A stretch of 64,000 nucleotides of DNA from Vanessa cardui (Eukaryota; Arthropoda; Insecta; Lepidoptera; Nymphalidae). Location: contig NC_061135.1 of assembly GCF_905220365.1 (NCBI RefSeq), forward strand, positions 14,041,501-14,105,500, read 5' to 3'. This document shows, piece after piece, positions 54,885 to 64,000 of the stretch (its first letter is position 1; each line of letters opens with the position of its first letter). The notes under the pieces were generated by a model. It saw only the letters and a program-made list of their open reading frames with translations, had not been told where the DNA came from and searched no databases. The position numbers were made by a program, and so were the translations under genes.

Positions 54885-55155
54885 ATATCATTGGTAGGTG
54901 ACGGACAATTGGGGTACCTGATAATTAGAGGTCACCACTAACCATAGAGGTTGGCTTCATAAAAAAAATAACAGGCATGGGAACGAAGATGTTTTGTCCC
55001 TTATACATATCATTTTACTGATTAAATCACTCTTCGAACCGGAGAACAACAATATTATCTTAGTTTTATATAGCCTTAGATATCTGGTAGTAGGTATACA
55101 TTTATTTTATGGGCGATGGTACCAGATATTCATAAACAAAGCCCTACCACCAAGT
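54885..55155 (-). mobile_element. Family B, degraded but nearly complete
   Basis: Minus strand: TTGGTAGGTGACGGACAATT, GAACGAAGATGTTTTGTCCC, GATGGTACCAGATATTC and AAACAAAGCCCTACCACC. Confidence 0.72.
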
Positions 55156-55723
55156 AAATAAACTTTTTACAGAAAATCGAGAATAACTATTTGCTTCACC
55201 ATCGGTTAGTTTTTCATTATTAATGAATAAATTTCAATATGTGACGTTAAACATATTATTGCTTTGTATATAAATATAATAAGAATTTATTTTATTTTCT
55301 AAGAAGTGTTAATATGAATTATAATTACCCGTACAAGATCATATAGATGATAAAAAGCGTGAATTTAGTATTATAATATTATTATATTAATAGTATATTA
55401 TCAAATGTTATTTAATTGGTAGCTCACAAGTTTGATGTAAGTCGTTCAGAGTAGCTTCCACACTCGGAACTGGGGATAGGTTTATTATAAACTCTTACTT
55501 GAAAGAACCTACTTAAATGATATATTTGGCAACGATATCAAACTAACATAGCGTGTAAGCTGAAAGACAGTCTAGGGTAAGTTATGTATCACCAGACAGA
55601 TAAGATACGTATAAAGTATGCTTAATAAAAACCTATTCATTATTTTACTTAATCTATATACTATTCTTTTAATTAAAAAGCTTGCATTACATGGTTTTAT
55701 AAGCTTTTGTAATATGGTTACAA
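55156..55723. other. AT-rich DNA
   Basis: No feature recognised; very AT-rich around 55260-55420. Confidence 0.4.
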
Positions 55724-55845
55724 TCTCTGAAAGGGCTGGACCGATTTCGACGGGACTTTTAATGACAGAAAGCTGATTTATAATAAGAAGTAACTTAGGG
55801 TACTTTTTGTAATTTTTTGTTAAATTCAAACTTCTAATCATGAAT
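55724..55845 (+). mobile_element. Non-autonomous Helitron, family K, copy 3 (degraded)
   Basis: GGGCTGGACCGATTTCGACG, GACAGAAAGCTGATTTATAA and AAGAAGTAACTTAGGG match family K, but the 3' CTAG end is lost. Confidence 0.7.
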
Positions 55846-56569
55846 ACTTAATATCTATAAGAATATTACGTGTGAGATGGCATCCGAGTGAGAAGTATGG
55901 AAGGAGAAGACGTGCTGCGCTGACCCCAAATGAAATTGGGATAAGGGCAGGAGATTGATGAATACTTAATATCTATACAATAGCAATTCGCAAACAATTG
56001 AATTCACGATTTCCCAGATTGAAGTCTTATTCAATGTCGTGGTGGAATTTTCGTTACCTTAAGCGATTTGTTAAATTTTTAAGAATATGAAGGTACACGA
56101 CAATGAGCTTGAACATCGGTTTTAGTATTAATAGTCCTTATTATAATTACAACTTTACAAAACCACCATTTTTGTAGAAAATATTAATCTATTTGGGCAA
56201 AGGATACCTAAAATGTGGTCATAATAATTATCTTTTGTATTAGTGGTTACATTCCCATATACTATTGACCTATATAGTTGTCGTATTTTTTTTTCTCACT
56301 GGAAAAACGCACTACGCTTTTCACACATGAAGTGGGGGGTGGGGGGGTGTATGTGGGACTCGCCGGTACCCAAGACGTCGTGTAGGCCCCGGCACACCGC
56401 AATATCCACTAGAAAATTAGTCGCACCCACTCCGACTTTTGAGCGGGCGCCCCCGGATCGCTTATCGCGTGATACCGTGAATAGTTGTCATAAGTAGTTT
56501 AAATCATACATAACATATTTTTATTAAGATCATTATGTAGGCGATAATTTAAAAGTATCAAGTTAATGC
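55846..56569. other. Unique DNA, strongly GC-rich at 56328-56470
   Basis: A G-run (GGGGGGTGGGGGGGTG) begins a GC-rich stretch with CCGGTACCCAAGACGTCG and GAGCGGGCGCCCCCGGATCG. The 84-codon frame at 56243-56497 spans it but has no domain. Confidence 0.4.
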
Positions 56570-56614
56570 TTGCTTGGGCTGTGCAAGCCTACCTGGATAG
56601 GTATCTAGTACCAT
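56570..56614 (+). mobile_element. Family B head fragment
   Basis: TTGGGCTGTGCAAGCCTACC then TGGATAGGTATCTAGTACC: the 5' head of family B, interrupted by the 172-bp insertion. Confidence 0.6.
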
Positions 56615-56786
56615 AACGTTGTCTTAAATTTTCGCGATTATTACACATTTAAATAAAACTAGTTATAACGGATTTGAATCGGTAGAATACCCGTGACCAC
56701 GAACGCTGTAAAGTGCTCGAAACGTCGGGATGTCAAAAATAATTAATATACGCGATTCAAATCCGTTATAACTAGTTTTATTTAAA
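56615..56786. mobile_element. 172-bp hairpin insertion with 11-bp target duplication
   Basis: Flanked by the direct repeat TCTAGTACCAT (56604-56614 and 56787-56797). It contains a perfect 35-bp inverted repeat (56647-56681 and 56753-56787, the last base shared with the flanking repeat) around a 71-bp loop with TGCTCGAAACGTCGGGATG. About 32 bp precede the left arm. No coding capacity. Class unknown; a MITE or a foldback retroposon are both possible. Confidence 0.7.
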
Positions 56787-57328
56787 TCTAGTACCATGTT
56801 AATTTTTTCAACCGACTTCCAAACGGAGGAGGTTATCAATTCGTCTGTATGTTTTTTTTTTATGTTTGTTACCTTATAACTTTTCACTGGGTGGACCGAT
56901 TTTGATAATTTTTTTTTTGTTTGAAAAGTAGTGCTTCCCGTAGGGACCCATTTTTTTTTTTTCCGATGATGGTATCCATATGAAAACGACATAAGTCTTA
57001 AATTTGCATTATGTATATGCGCGACAAACAAAGTCGGTTTTTCTTTTTGTTAAAATAGGTGAATAACTGAAAATCACGTAAACCAATTTTGATAATTCTT
57101 TTTTTATTATAAAATATATACTTCAAGGGTAATTTGGTGAAAGTTTGGTAAGGTTCTGAGCACAGGATCCATGACAAAGTAACGGAACGGAAGGGAACGG
57201 AATAATTCTGAGGAGCACGTTAGCGATACTCGGTCGAATCTTTTATTTATAGGTTATTTGGATATTTGAGTCACCTTCCGTAATGTGGTTATGTTTATGT
57301 AATTATCATAGTCGAATATTATAATCAA

Positions 57329-57580
57329 CTAGCTACCCACCCCGGCTTCGCAGGGGTGCAATACTGATACTAAATATACTACAGAATTTGTTTATTTACG
57401 AAATCACATCGCAAACTTCTAAAATTATCAGTGTTTCTTTACTATATTGTTCATGTATTATATACACAAACCTTCCCCTTGAATCACACTATCTTTTAAA
57501 AAAAACCGCATCAAAATCCGTTGCGTAGATTTAAAGATATAGGGACAGAGAAAGCGACTTTGTTTTATACTATGTAGTGA
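57329..57580 (-). mobile_element. Family A Helitron inside family E copy 4
   Basis: Minus-strand, 252 bp, TCACTACATAGTATAAAAC start (host A at 57581 side) and GGTAGCTAG end (host T at 57328 side). Same insertion point as 3077-3327. Confidence 0.9.
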
Positions 57581-57925
57581 TGGAACTCCTATACGGCTCG
57601 CAGTTAGGGTGCGATATGGGGCAGAATTTCTTACTATCTTTAATCAAATTTTGTGTATGTGATGTGATGTCATATGATGTACGAAATATAGTTGGTCTTT
57701 TTCAAAGTTTTTTTGCTGAGTTCGATTACAGCTCTTTCGAGGGATCCTTGTAGTTTACGCCGCGTGACGTATTAGATCCGCATTTTCGAAAGTCTAATTT
57801 TGCTTTATTCGCAAGTTTCCTTTGAAATTATCCTCGAAGTAGTTTCTGACTCATATAAACGGAACGCTTAATCTATCCATATTAAAAAAATAGTTAGTCA
57901 ACATCACCTTCACTTAAAATCAAAA

Positions 57926-58149
57926 AATAAATAAAAATTTTAACAAAAAGAAAAACCGACTTCAAACAAAACACTATTTTAAAACAAATGAATATGCACG
58001 AAAAAGTAATAAAAATAATTGCGTTTTCAACATATTTTTTAGAGTCTTCCTAAGTTAAATGAAATGAAAAATATTAGACTACTTAAAAGTCGATTAACGA
58101 TTATATCATGTAGTTATAATTATTGTTATATTTGGAGTCGGTGTCAGCC
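57926..58149 (+). repeat. Family E foldback arm (copy 4, left)
   Basis: 224-bp arm, inverted partner of 58302-58525, with a 152-bp core between. Same size as in copy 2. Confidence 0.85.
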
Positions 58150-58301
58150 AATAAAACCCTACAGTATATCTATCAAAAAACAATACGAGAATACTTTAAC
58201 AAATATGTTTTTTACAAATTACCTTTTACACAATAATATACTGGATCAATCAAGGGGCTCGTATCGCTTCTTTCTTTTGATTGTTGGGGCAAGGGCACCG
58301 T

Positions 58302-58525
58302 GGCTGACACCGGCTCCAAATATACCAATAATTATAACTACATGATATAATCGTTAATCGACTTTTAAGTAGTCTAATATTTTTCATTTCATTTAACTTA
58401 GGAAGACTCTAAAAAATATGTTGAAAACGCAATTATTTTTATTACTTTTTCGTGCATATTCATTTGTTTTAAAATAGTGTTTTGTTTGAAGTCGATTTTT
58501 CTTTTTGTTAAAATTTTTATTTATT
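58302..58525 (-). repeat. Family E foldback arm (copy 4, right)
   Basis: From GGCTGACACCGGCTCC to TTTTTATTTATT; inverted partner of 57926-58149. Confidence 0.85.
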
Positions 58526-58532
58526 CATGTTT

Positions 58533-58625
58533 CGTTTTGAAGAGTGAGTGAGCCAGTGTCACTTTAGGTACAAGGGACATAACAACTTAGTTCCCAAGTT
58601 TGATGGTTTATCGTTCATGTAACGT
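58533..58625 (+). mobile_element. Family B fragment
   Basis: TTGAAGAGTGAGTGAGCCAG, GTACAAGGGACATAACAAC, TTAGTTCCCAAGTTTGATGG. Confidence 0.65.
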
Positions 58626-59389
58626 AGTCGAACTCTGACCAGACTTACTATCAGATTGCTTATTTGCTAGTCCTATTTGATACAAAAAAATCCAATGAAG
58701 CCAGATGTTGAAAAATGGAGCTTTTTTGTATTGCGTCGCATTTTTTTGGTACGATTACTTTTTTTTAACAATATTATTGTATATATTTGGTAGAAGTATT
58801 AAAAATTTTATTCCCACAAATATTTTCTAAATAAATTTAGCTACAAAGCGAGGGAAGGAAGCCGAGATCGCATTCGTCTGAGTTTTCACTACGAGCGATT
58901 TACAAAAAGGTATTATTACTTTACAAACAGTGAGATAAAGTATCTAAAAGCGAAGTTCATAAGACGGCTTTATTAAACCATTGGCAGGTGTGAAACATCT
59001 GCGCCTGAGATATTAATATCGGATGGATCTCACCGACATTTCGGTCTCGATCCCGAATTTTAATGACCATTTCGCGTATGGCATTTCAAACTTTCGACAG
59101 CCGCTTCGGTATTCCATAACGGATTGGAAGGAATTAGTAGAATGTGATTTAAACTGTAATTCACTCAACAAATCCGAGCTCTATATCAATTCCAGCGCCG
59201 CGTACGTTTAACAATCTCACCTTAAGGATCTGGCCGCGAGTTTGTGGATTGTGGATGTACCTTACATAAATTATTCAAATTTGTGAATTCGAATCTGTGT
59301 AGCTGGTTTCTTTTTGAAAAGTGTTTTTACGTTCTTTAGCTATATGATATACATGAGACTTACGTCCTTTTGTTTGATTGAAAAAAAAA
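58626..59389. other. Unique DNA with a coding-like frame at 59023-59211
   Basis: 62-codon frame MDLTDISVSIPNFNDHFAYG, later PLRYSITDWKELVECDLN. It is non-low-complexity and GC-richer than its surroundings, but no domain or splice support is seen. It could be an exon fragment or chance. Confidence 0.3.
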
Positions 59390-59398
59390 TATGAAGCT

Positions 59399-59706
59399 AG
59401 TCGAGATGGCCCAGTGGTTCGAACGCGTGCATCTTAACCGATGATTGCGGGTTCAAACCCAGGCAAGCACTGCTGTTTCATGTGCTTAATTTGGCTTTAT
59501 AATTCATCTCGTGCTCTGCGGTGAAGGAAAACATCGTGAGGAAACCTGCATATGACAAATTTCATAGAAATTCTGCCACATGTGTATTCCACCAACCCGC
59601 ATTGGAACAGCGTGGTGGAATATGTTCCAAACCTTCTCCTCAAAGGGAGAGGAGGTCTTTAGTCCAGCAATGGGAATTTTACAGGCTGTTGTTGTTGTTG
59701 TTGTTG
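59399..59706 (+). mobile_element. tRNA-derived SINE, full length, (TTG)n tail, 9-bp TSD
   Basis: Best reference copy in the window: AGTCGAGATGGCCCAGTGG head, B-box GCGGGTTCAAACCC, complete body, (TTG)n tail. Target duplication TATGAAGCT at 59390-59398 and 59707-59715. Both open frames over it (59504-59794 minus, 59521-59718 plus) are spurious. Confidence 0.95.
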
Positions 59707-59935
59707 TATGAAGCTTGACTTGTTTTAGTATCATTTTTGGAAGCAGAATCAAGTGATGATATTGGTGGCACAGCTGTTTTATAATTTTTGGCACGCGCTA
59801 CACCCGACTTGTCAAAATATCCGATTTGCCTTGAAAACTCGTTTTATATCTGTTTAATAAGACGGTATTTCTTGAAATATTTATGTTACATGTTAAAATA
59901 TCTTTAACAGTAAAGTACAACGAAGTTTTAAGTAT

Positions 59936-60120
59936 AAAACAAAGTCGATCCCGCTCTATGCTTATCACAGTGTATGCTTAGATCTTTAAAACTACTGTAT
60001 GTATTTTGATACGGTTTATTTTAGTAGTTAGATTATTCAAGAGGAAGATTTATGTGTATAATATTGTAAAAAAACACTGATGAGTTTTAGAGATTACTAA
60101 TGTGATGTCGGAATTAAATA
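59936..60120 (+). mobile_element. Family A Helitron, degraded
   Basis: AGTATAAAACAAAGTCG, TGCTTAGATCTTTAAAACTA, ATTCAAGAGGAAGATTTATG, AACACTGATGAGTTTTAGAG, AATGTGATGTCG are in family order. Both ends are lost. Confidence 0.7.
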
Positions 60121-61369
60121 TATTTTGTGCTTACATTTCAAACCCTGGTTGAACCCTATAAGATAGATCAAAAAAATGTACTACAGAATTGTACACCTTA
60201 AAAAGGTCTACAAAAAAGTCCGTAATGGTATATATCGATCTCTAAGGGATAACCCGCAATAACATTTTTTTATCCTTTATTTTTTACGAGAAATAATGGC
60301 TTATTTACGAAGCAATTTTATGCAATACAGCATATTAGTACTACTTAATTGGTTAAGGATTACCTTACCCAATTACCTTTTACTAAAGTATCTTTAATAC
60401 ATATAATGTAGATCAATTTGGCTCTTCACTGTATGTAATTTAAAATAACATTTTCGAAGCTATTACAGATTTAAAATGCGCAGACATAGTGGTTTGTATT
60501 GTCTTATGATAAAAAAGTAGTATATCGTATATGCATAAGATATATTTCGAATATGCATTACACCTGCACTTACAATTACATACATTAGTGTGGTGATTAC
60601 TAAGTTTAATTAGTATAATTTCTCACGGCAGAATTCAGATGCTATTGGGAGCCCAGATTCCTATTAGTTCAATATCTAATGCCTAATTAGCGCTTTTCAA
60701 TAATATAGTTAATGCAGAATATATTAGTTTTTGAGGACGTGTGCAATACCCAACTATGTGACATTCATAATTTAATAAATTAATGACAAAAGATGTAATT
60801 AATCTCCGATGTATGTTTCCAACATTTTTATTTTATTTTATTTCATTAAATAGGAAGCCAACGCTGTATACAGTTTTATTTCTTATTCTAGACTCTAATT
60901 ATTATATAACTTAAATATAAAAATTGTATACCTCACTTATAGACTAACTTAACATGCGTAGGAATAAAAAAAATTACATTCTTTGTTATAAAACTTAAAA
61001 TAGAACTACTCTACGTAAGCAAAAAAAAAGGAAACATCACAAAAGTTACCAATTTTTCGAATGTTGCAACACAAGTTCTTAGTAACAATGTGAAGCTCTG
61101 GTAAATAAACATGGTAACAGGCTTCGAACACTTAACTAACGGCTGTTTATCTAAGAATGGGCTTGTGTACCTAACTAAGGAGATTGGACCCAAATAAAAG
61201 GGTCGGCATGAAGGTGTCCCGCTAAGCAGATTGGTGGCGACGTGACATGACAGCCAAGTGACAAGAGGTGGCACTAATCATGACGTTGAGGTTTCTCTTA
61301 CGTGCTGTTGACTAATCGGATAAATATCGATACCCTCAATATTAAATACTATGTTTATTTTCTTCCATT
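60121..61369. other. Unique AT-rich DNA
   Basis: No repeat recognised. The minus-strand 87-codon frame at 61011-61274 lies in a less AT-rich patch but shows no domain. Confidence 0.4.
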
Positions 61370-61632
61370 GAGCCGAGATGGCCTAGTGGTTAGAACGCGT
61401 GCATCTCAACCGATGATTTGCGGGTTCAAGCCCAGGCAAGCACCACAGAATATTCATTATAATTAATTAATGTTTAATTTGTGTTTATAATTTCTCTTTC
61501 TGTCTAACTTCAAAGAAATTCTGCAACATGTGTATTCCACTAACCCGCATTGAAACAGCGTGGTGGAATATGTTCCAAACCTCAGCAAAGGGAGAGGAGG
61601 CCTTAGCCCAGCAGTGGGAAATTTACAGGCTG
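61370..61632 (+). mobile_element. tRNA-derived SINE, tail lost
   Basis: GAGCCGAGATGGCCTAGTGG head, B-box GCGGGTTCAAGCCC, an internal deletion of about 40 bp around the GCTCGGCGGTG segment, and an end at TTTACAGGCTG without a repeat tail. Confidence 0.85.
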
Positions 61633-61980
61633 ATTCTAAGATTTCAAAAACAGCATAATTTATTCTAGTTTAAATTTGGTATCATTTAAATTATGCCACA
61701 TAGACGGCATATCGCACCCTATATATGCGAAAAGTTATTATTAAATTTCCGCTATCCGGACGAAATCTCCGAGCAAGGCGGACCCGTGTTACACGTCGTG
61801 TGCGAGCCGAGGCTAATTTTGTCATAATTTATAATGCCTCGCCCCCGACTACTTTTAACAAACACGGGATGAACCTTTTCTAATTAATGACCAAGGATTT
61901 TGTATTTGACAAATAAATAGAATTTACATTTGTAACACAGTAAAATTGTTATAGCTTTAGATTGGCATTTAAAAGGTATT
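61633..61980. other. Unique DNA
   Basis: A GC-rich patch at 61755-61860 (CGAGCAAGGCGGACCCGTG) without coding evidence. Confidence 0.4.
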
Positions 61981-62192
61981 TCATTACATAGTATAAAACA
62001 AGGTCGCTTACGCCTGTCTGTCCCTGTGTATGCATTATTCAAATTACGCAACGAATTTTGATAGATCTGAGTAGAGTTTTTTTTAATATATAGAAGGATT
62101 CTAGGGGAGGTTTTTTGTATGTAATCAGGGACAATATATAAAAATCTTTAGTATCAGCACTGCAAGCGTGCGAAGCTGGGACGGGTTGCTAG
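61981..62192 (+). mobile_element. Non-autonomous Helitron, family A, short
   Basis: TCATTACATAGTATAAAAC start, GTGCGAAGCTGGGACGGG stem region, TTGCTAG|T end (CTAG 62189-62192). About 40 bp shorter than the 3077-3327 copy; the base before TC is T. Confidence 0.83.
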
Positions 62193-62904
62193 TATTTTTA
62201 TAAGAACCTACGACAGAATTAAAACTTAACTTAAAATCATGTAAATGCAGCGCTATATAAATTACGTTCTACAGTAAATTGAACCGTTTACCTGCACTAG
62301 AAACTTTAAACATAATCTTATATATAAACGGAAAAAATTGAGAAGAAATACTTCATAGCATACCGTTGAGTATACTTTTTTAATATAAATGTCATACATG
62401 TTTTTGCTCAACTGTTGATTGTTACAGGTCGACATTCACTTGACATAAGTTGTTTTGATATTAGCCTTCATAGCCGAACGAGATAAAAACGACTTAAGTT
62501 TATAAAAAACGAACAGTAATGGCCTGCATTTGAATCCGCAATCCAAGCTTCTTTTTTATCTAATGAGCTCCATTTCTCCTGGGTTACATTTCGGTTCTCG
62601 GAGTAATTATAAATATAAGGTAAATGTGTCTCAGAGCTTCGTTGGCGGTGTCGGCAAGGGAACTACAAAGTCACTCAACATTCGTTAACGTAGCTAAAGA
62701 GAGCAGGGGTCTCCTTATAAAGCAGTTTCATGAATATTTATACGGATTTAAGGATAGTGAACAGCTGTTGTGTAAATGATTGTCTTTGAGTTTCGTCTTG
62801 AATTCAAAACGAAGGATTCAGATCACCAGTGACATTGATAAGATTACATTACAAATTGCTATCCTTGTATTGTTTTACTTGTAATTATTTGAAAGTAAAA
62901 TAGT
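62193..62904. other. Unique DNA with a small SINE relic
   Basis: At about 62519-62548, GGCCTGCATTTGAATCCGC is a minus-strand B-box side of an old SINE. Nothing else. Confidence 0.4.
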
Positions 62905-63179
62905 TATTACATGTTGTAAAACAAAGTCTCCTGGCCGCGTATGTTTGTATGTTCGTGAGAAATCACAAAAGTATTGAGCGGATTTTCATGAAATTTCACT
63001 AATAGACTGAGAGATTCAGGAAGGTTTAGGTATATAATTTATTAAGCTTTTAGTGTAAATAAGTTGTAACATAAATAATTGTTAAACGTGTCAGAAAAAA
63101 GCAACAAGAAAATATAAAAAAATAGTAAAAATATAAAATAGCTTATGTCCACCAGTGTGAGGCCTAGACGGACCGTTAG
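62905..63179 (+). mobile_element. Non-autonomous Helitron, family J, copy 2 (degraded)
   Basis: AAAACAAAGTCTCCTGGCCG, GTATGTTCGTGAGAAATCAC, AGAGATTCAGGAAGGTTTAG, ATAATTGTTAAACGTGTCAG match 49341-49656 in order. The end is CGTTAG|T and the hairpin is destroyed. Confidence 0.72.
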
Positions 63180-63184
63180 TAGTG

Positions 63185-63295
63185 TATAATTGTAAATGTT
63201 CTACGGCTGGGCTAAGGACTTTTCTTCACCCGGGGAATGGATTTGGACCTTGGACCATCCTGCTCCAATGCAAGTTGGTGAATTTTATTTTTATA
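63185..63295 (-). mobile_element. tRNA-derived SINE fragment, degraded
   Basis: TGTAAATGTTCTACGGCTGG, GCTAAGGACTTTTCTTC and CTCCAATGCAAGTTGGTGAA match the tail side of the SINE on the minus strand. Confidence 0.55.
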
Positions 63296-63420
63296 AAGTC
63301 ATTAGGCGGACGTGCGAATGGGCCAATGGTTATGCTCCTTATGTTTCCGATGCTCTACCAATTAAGGGAAGTAAGATATTATCTCTCTTGTACGTGTAGT
63401 TACACTATCTCACTCACCCC
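63296..63420 (-). mobile_element. Family B fragment
   Basis: TTAGGCGGACGTGCGAATGG, ATATTATCTCTCTTGTACG and GTAGTTACACTATCTCACTC. Abuts the SINE fragment before it. The open frames at 63182-63451 are read through both. Confidence 0.62.
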
Positions 63421-63423
63421 TCT

Positions 63424-63440
63424 ACACACACACACACACA
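63424..63440 (+). repeat. AC dinucleotide repeat
   Basis: Short (AC)8 run. Confidence 0.85.
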
Positions 63441-63451
63441 GAAGTTCATAA

Positions 63452-63654
63452 TCTATACTAATATTATAAGTGTGAAAGTAACTCTATCTGTCTGTCTGTC
63501 TTGCGGTCGCTCTTTCAATACCAAAATACTGAACCGAAAATGATATAATTTGACATGAAGCAAACTTGAAGTCCACGGAAGGGCATAGGCTAATTTTTGC
63601 CTTAACACATGACAACTAACCTTCTAAAACGCAAGCGAAGCCGCGGAAAACTAC
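63452..63654 (+). mobile_element. Non-autonomous Helitron, family D, compact copy
   Basis: Host A63451; TCTATACTAATATTATAAG start; CTGTCTGTCTGTC tract; AACGCAAGCGAAGCCGCGG stem region; end CTAC|T (a mutated CTAG). 203 bp and uninterrupted, so it gives the family's structure. Confidence 0.85.
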
Positions 63655-63764
63655 TAATAAATATTGTTGATTGGAGTTGAAATATGAGATAGATAGGTAT
63701 CTACATAGACAGCCGTGCATAAAAGTTGATCCGCGAAATACTACCTTTAACACATATATCGAAT

Positions 63765-63825
63765 TATAAACACAAATTAAGCACAGAAAATTCAATGATA
63801 ATAAGCCAGATTTAAATTTGCAATA
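63765..63825 (-). mobile_element. tRNA-derived SINE fragment
   Basis: AATTATAAACACAAATTAAG then CACAGAAAATTCAATG: the mid-body of the SINE on the minus strand. Confidence 0.55.
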
Positions 63826-64000
63826 ATTATTTGAAATTCACGTGTTTTAGCGAATGTATTACATCAGCGTATTATTTGATTACATGGCTTATTATTCTGA
63901 ACAAATCCGAAGGTCAAAGGTTCGACCTAAAAATATCCTTAAGTGACAGTAAGGTTCACCTTGATTTCTAGGTGAATACACTCCAGTTACTCTTATAAAA
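63826..64000. other. Unique DNA at the window end
   Basis: AT-rich, nothing recognised. Confidence 0.4.

Larger units (their letters stand above)
56810..58525 (-). repeat. Family E composite repeat, copy 4 (long copy)
   Basis: 1,716-bp copy, inverted relative to copy 2 with the same internal order. Body 56810-57925, arm 57926-58149, core 58150-58301, inverted arm 58302-58525. The same family A Helitron sits at 57329-57580. It carries a 27-bp insertion at 57029-57055 that matches an arm end. The minus-strand 122-codon frame (56663-57031) and the plus-strand 93-codon frame (58064-58345) are read from the repeat. Confidence 0.87.

Noticed and set aside
56663..57031. Minus-strand 122-codon frame
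   Set aside because: Spans the 172-bp hairpin insertion and family E; composition is lysine-rich low complexity derived from the repeat.
59504..59794. Minus-strand 96-codon frame and similar recurring frames (13654-13922, 24649-24905, 31373-31682, 48702-49006, 53373-53591)
   Set aside because: All share peptides such as MRVGGIHMWQNFYEICHMQV or ENIVRKPACDKFHRNSATCV, which are simply the two strands of the tRNA-derived SINE; they are not genes.
61011..61274. Minus-strand 87-codon frame as a gene
   Set aside because: No domain, signal or splice evidence; a random frame in a slightly less AT-rich patch.

Overview
This window is AT-rich animal DNA packed with decayed transposons. It is almost certainly from a moth or butterfly, and probably a nymphalid-type butterfly. 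The repeat content is the reason: Helitrons ending in CTAG|T, a tRNA-derived SINE present about every 4 kb with (TTG)n or (TTTAC)n tails, LINE tails ending in GATTT-type repeats, and further short retroelements widespread in Lepidoptera. The species and family names of repeats are from memory and were not searched. No intact host protein gene, rRNA or functional tRNA gene was recognised, so the window looks intergenic or deeply intronic.

Layout. 1-3.8 kb: two copies of a composite foldback repeat (here called family E), each carrying the same short Helitron. 3.8-14 kb: decayed SINEs, LINE/SINE tails and unique DNA. About 14.2-20.64 kb: a large autonomous-type Helitron with Rep (HUH) and PIF1-like helicase domains, split by several frameshifts; its ORF1 holds four 46-residue repeats. 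21.006-23.847 kb: a second Helitron on the minus strand with both ends definable to the base, an antisense wreck of ORF1 and Rep, and no helicase. 24-50 kb: unique AT-rich DNA with scattered SINEs, short Helitrons and LINE tails, several nested inside one another. 51-58.5 kb: two more family E copies in inverted orientation, and a 172-bp hairpin insertion with an 11-bp target duplication. 58.5-64 kb: more SINEs and short Helitrons.

The elements interact. The large Helitron has the same 3' end as a short non-autonomous family (three copies), for which it is the likely transposase source. A roughly 250-bp Helitron (family A) sits at the same position inside several family E copies, so it was carried along when E amplified. 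SINEs are nested in Helitrons and Helitrons in Helitrons, which gives a relative order of insertion. The least explained structures are family E, the 172-bp hairpin insertion, the ORF1 repeats and a short coding-like segment near 32.0-32.15 kb. Labels A, B, C, D, E, F, G, J and K are names used only here.
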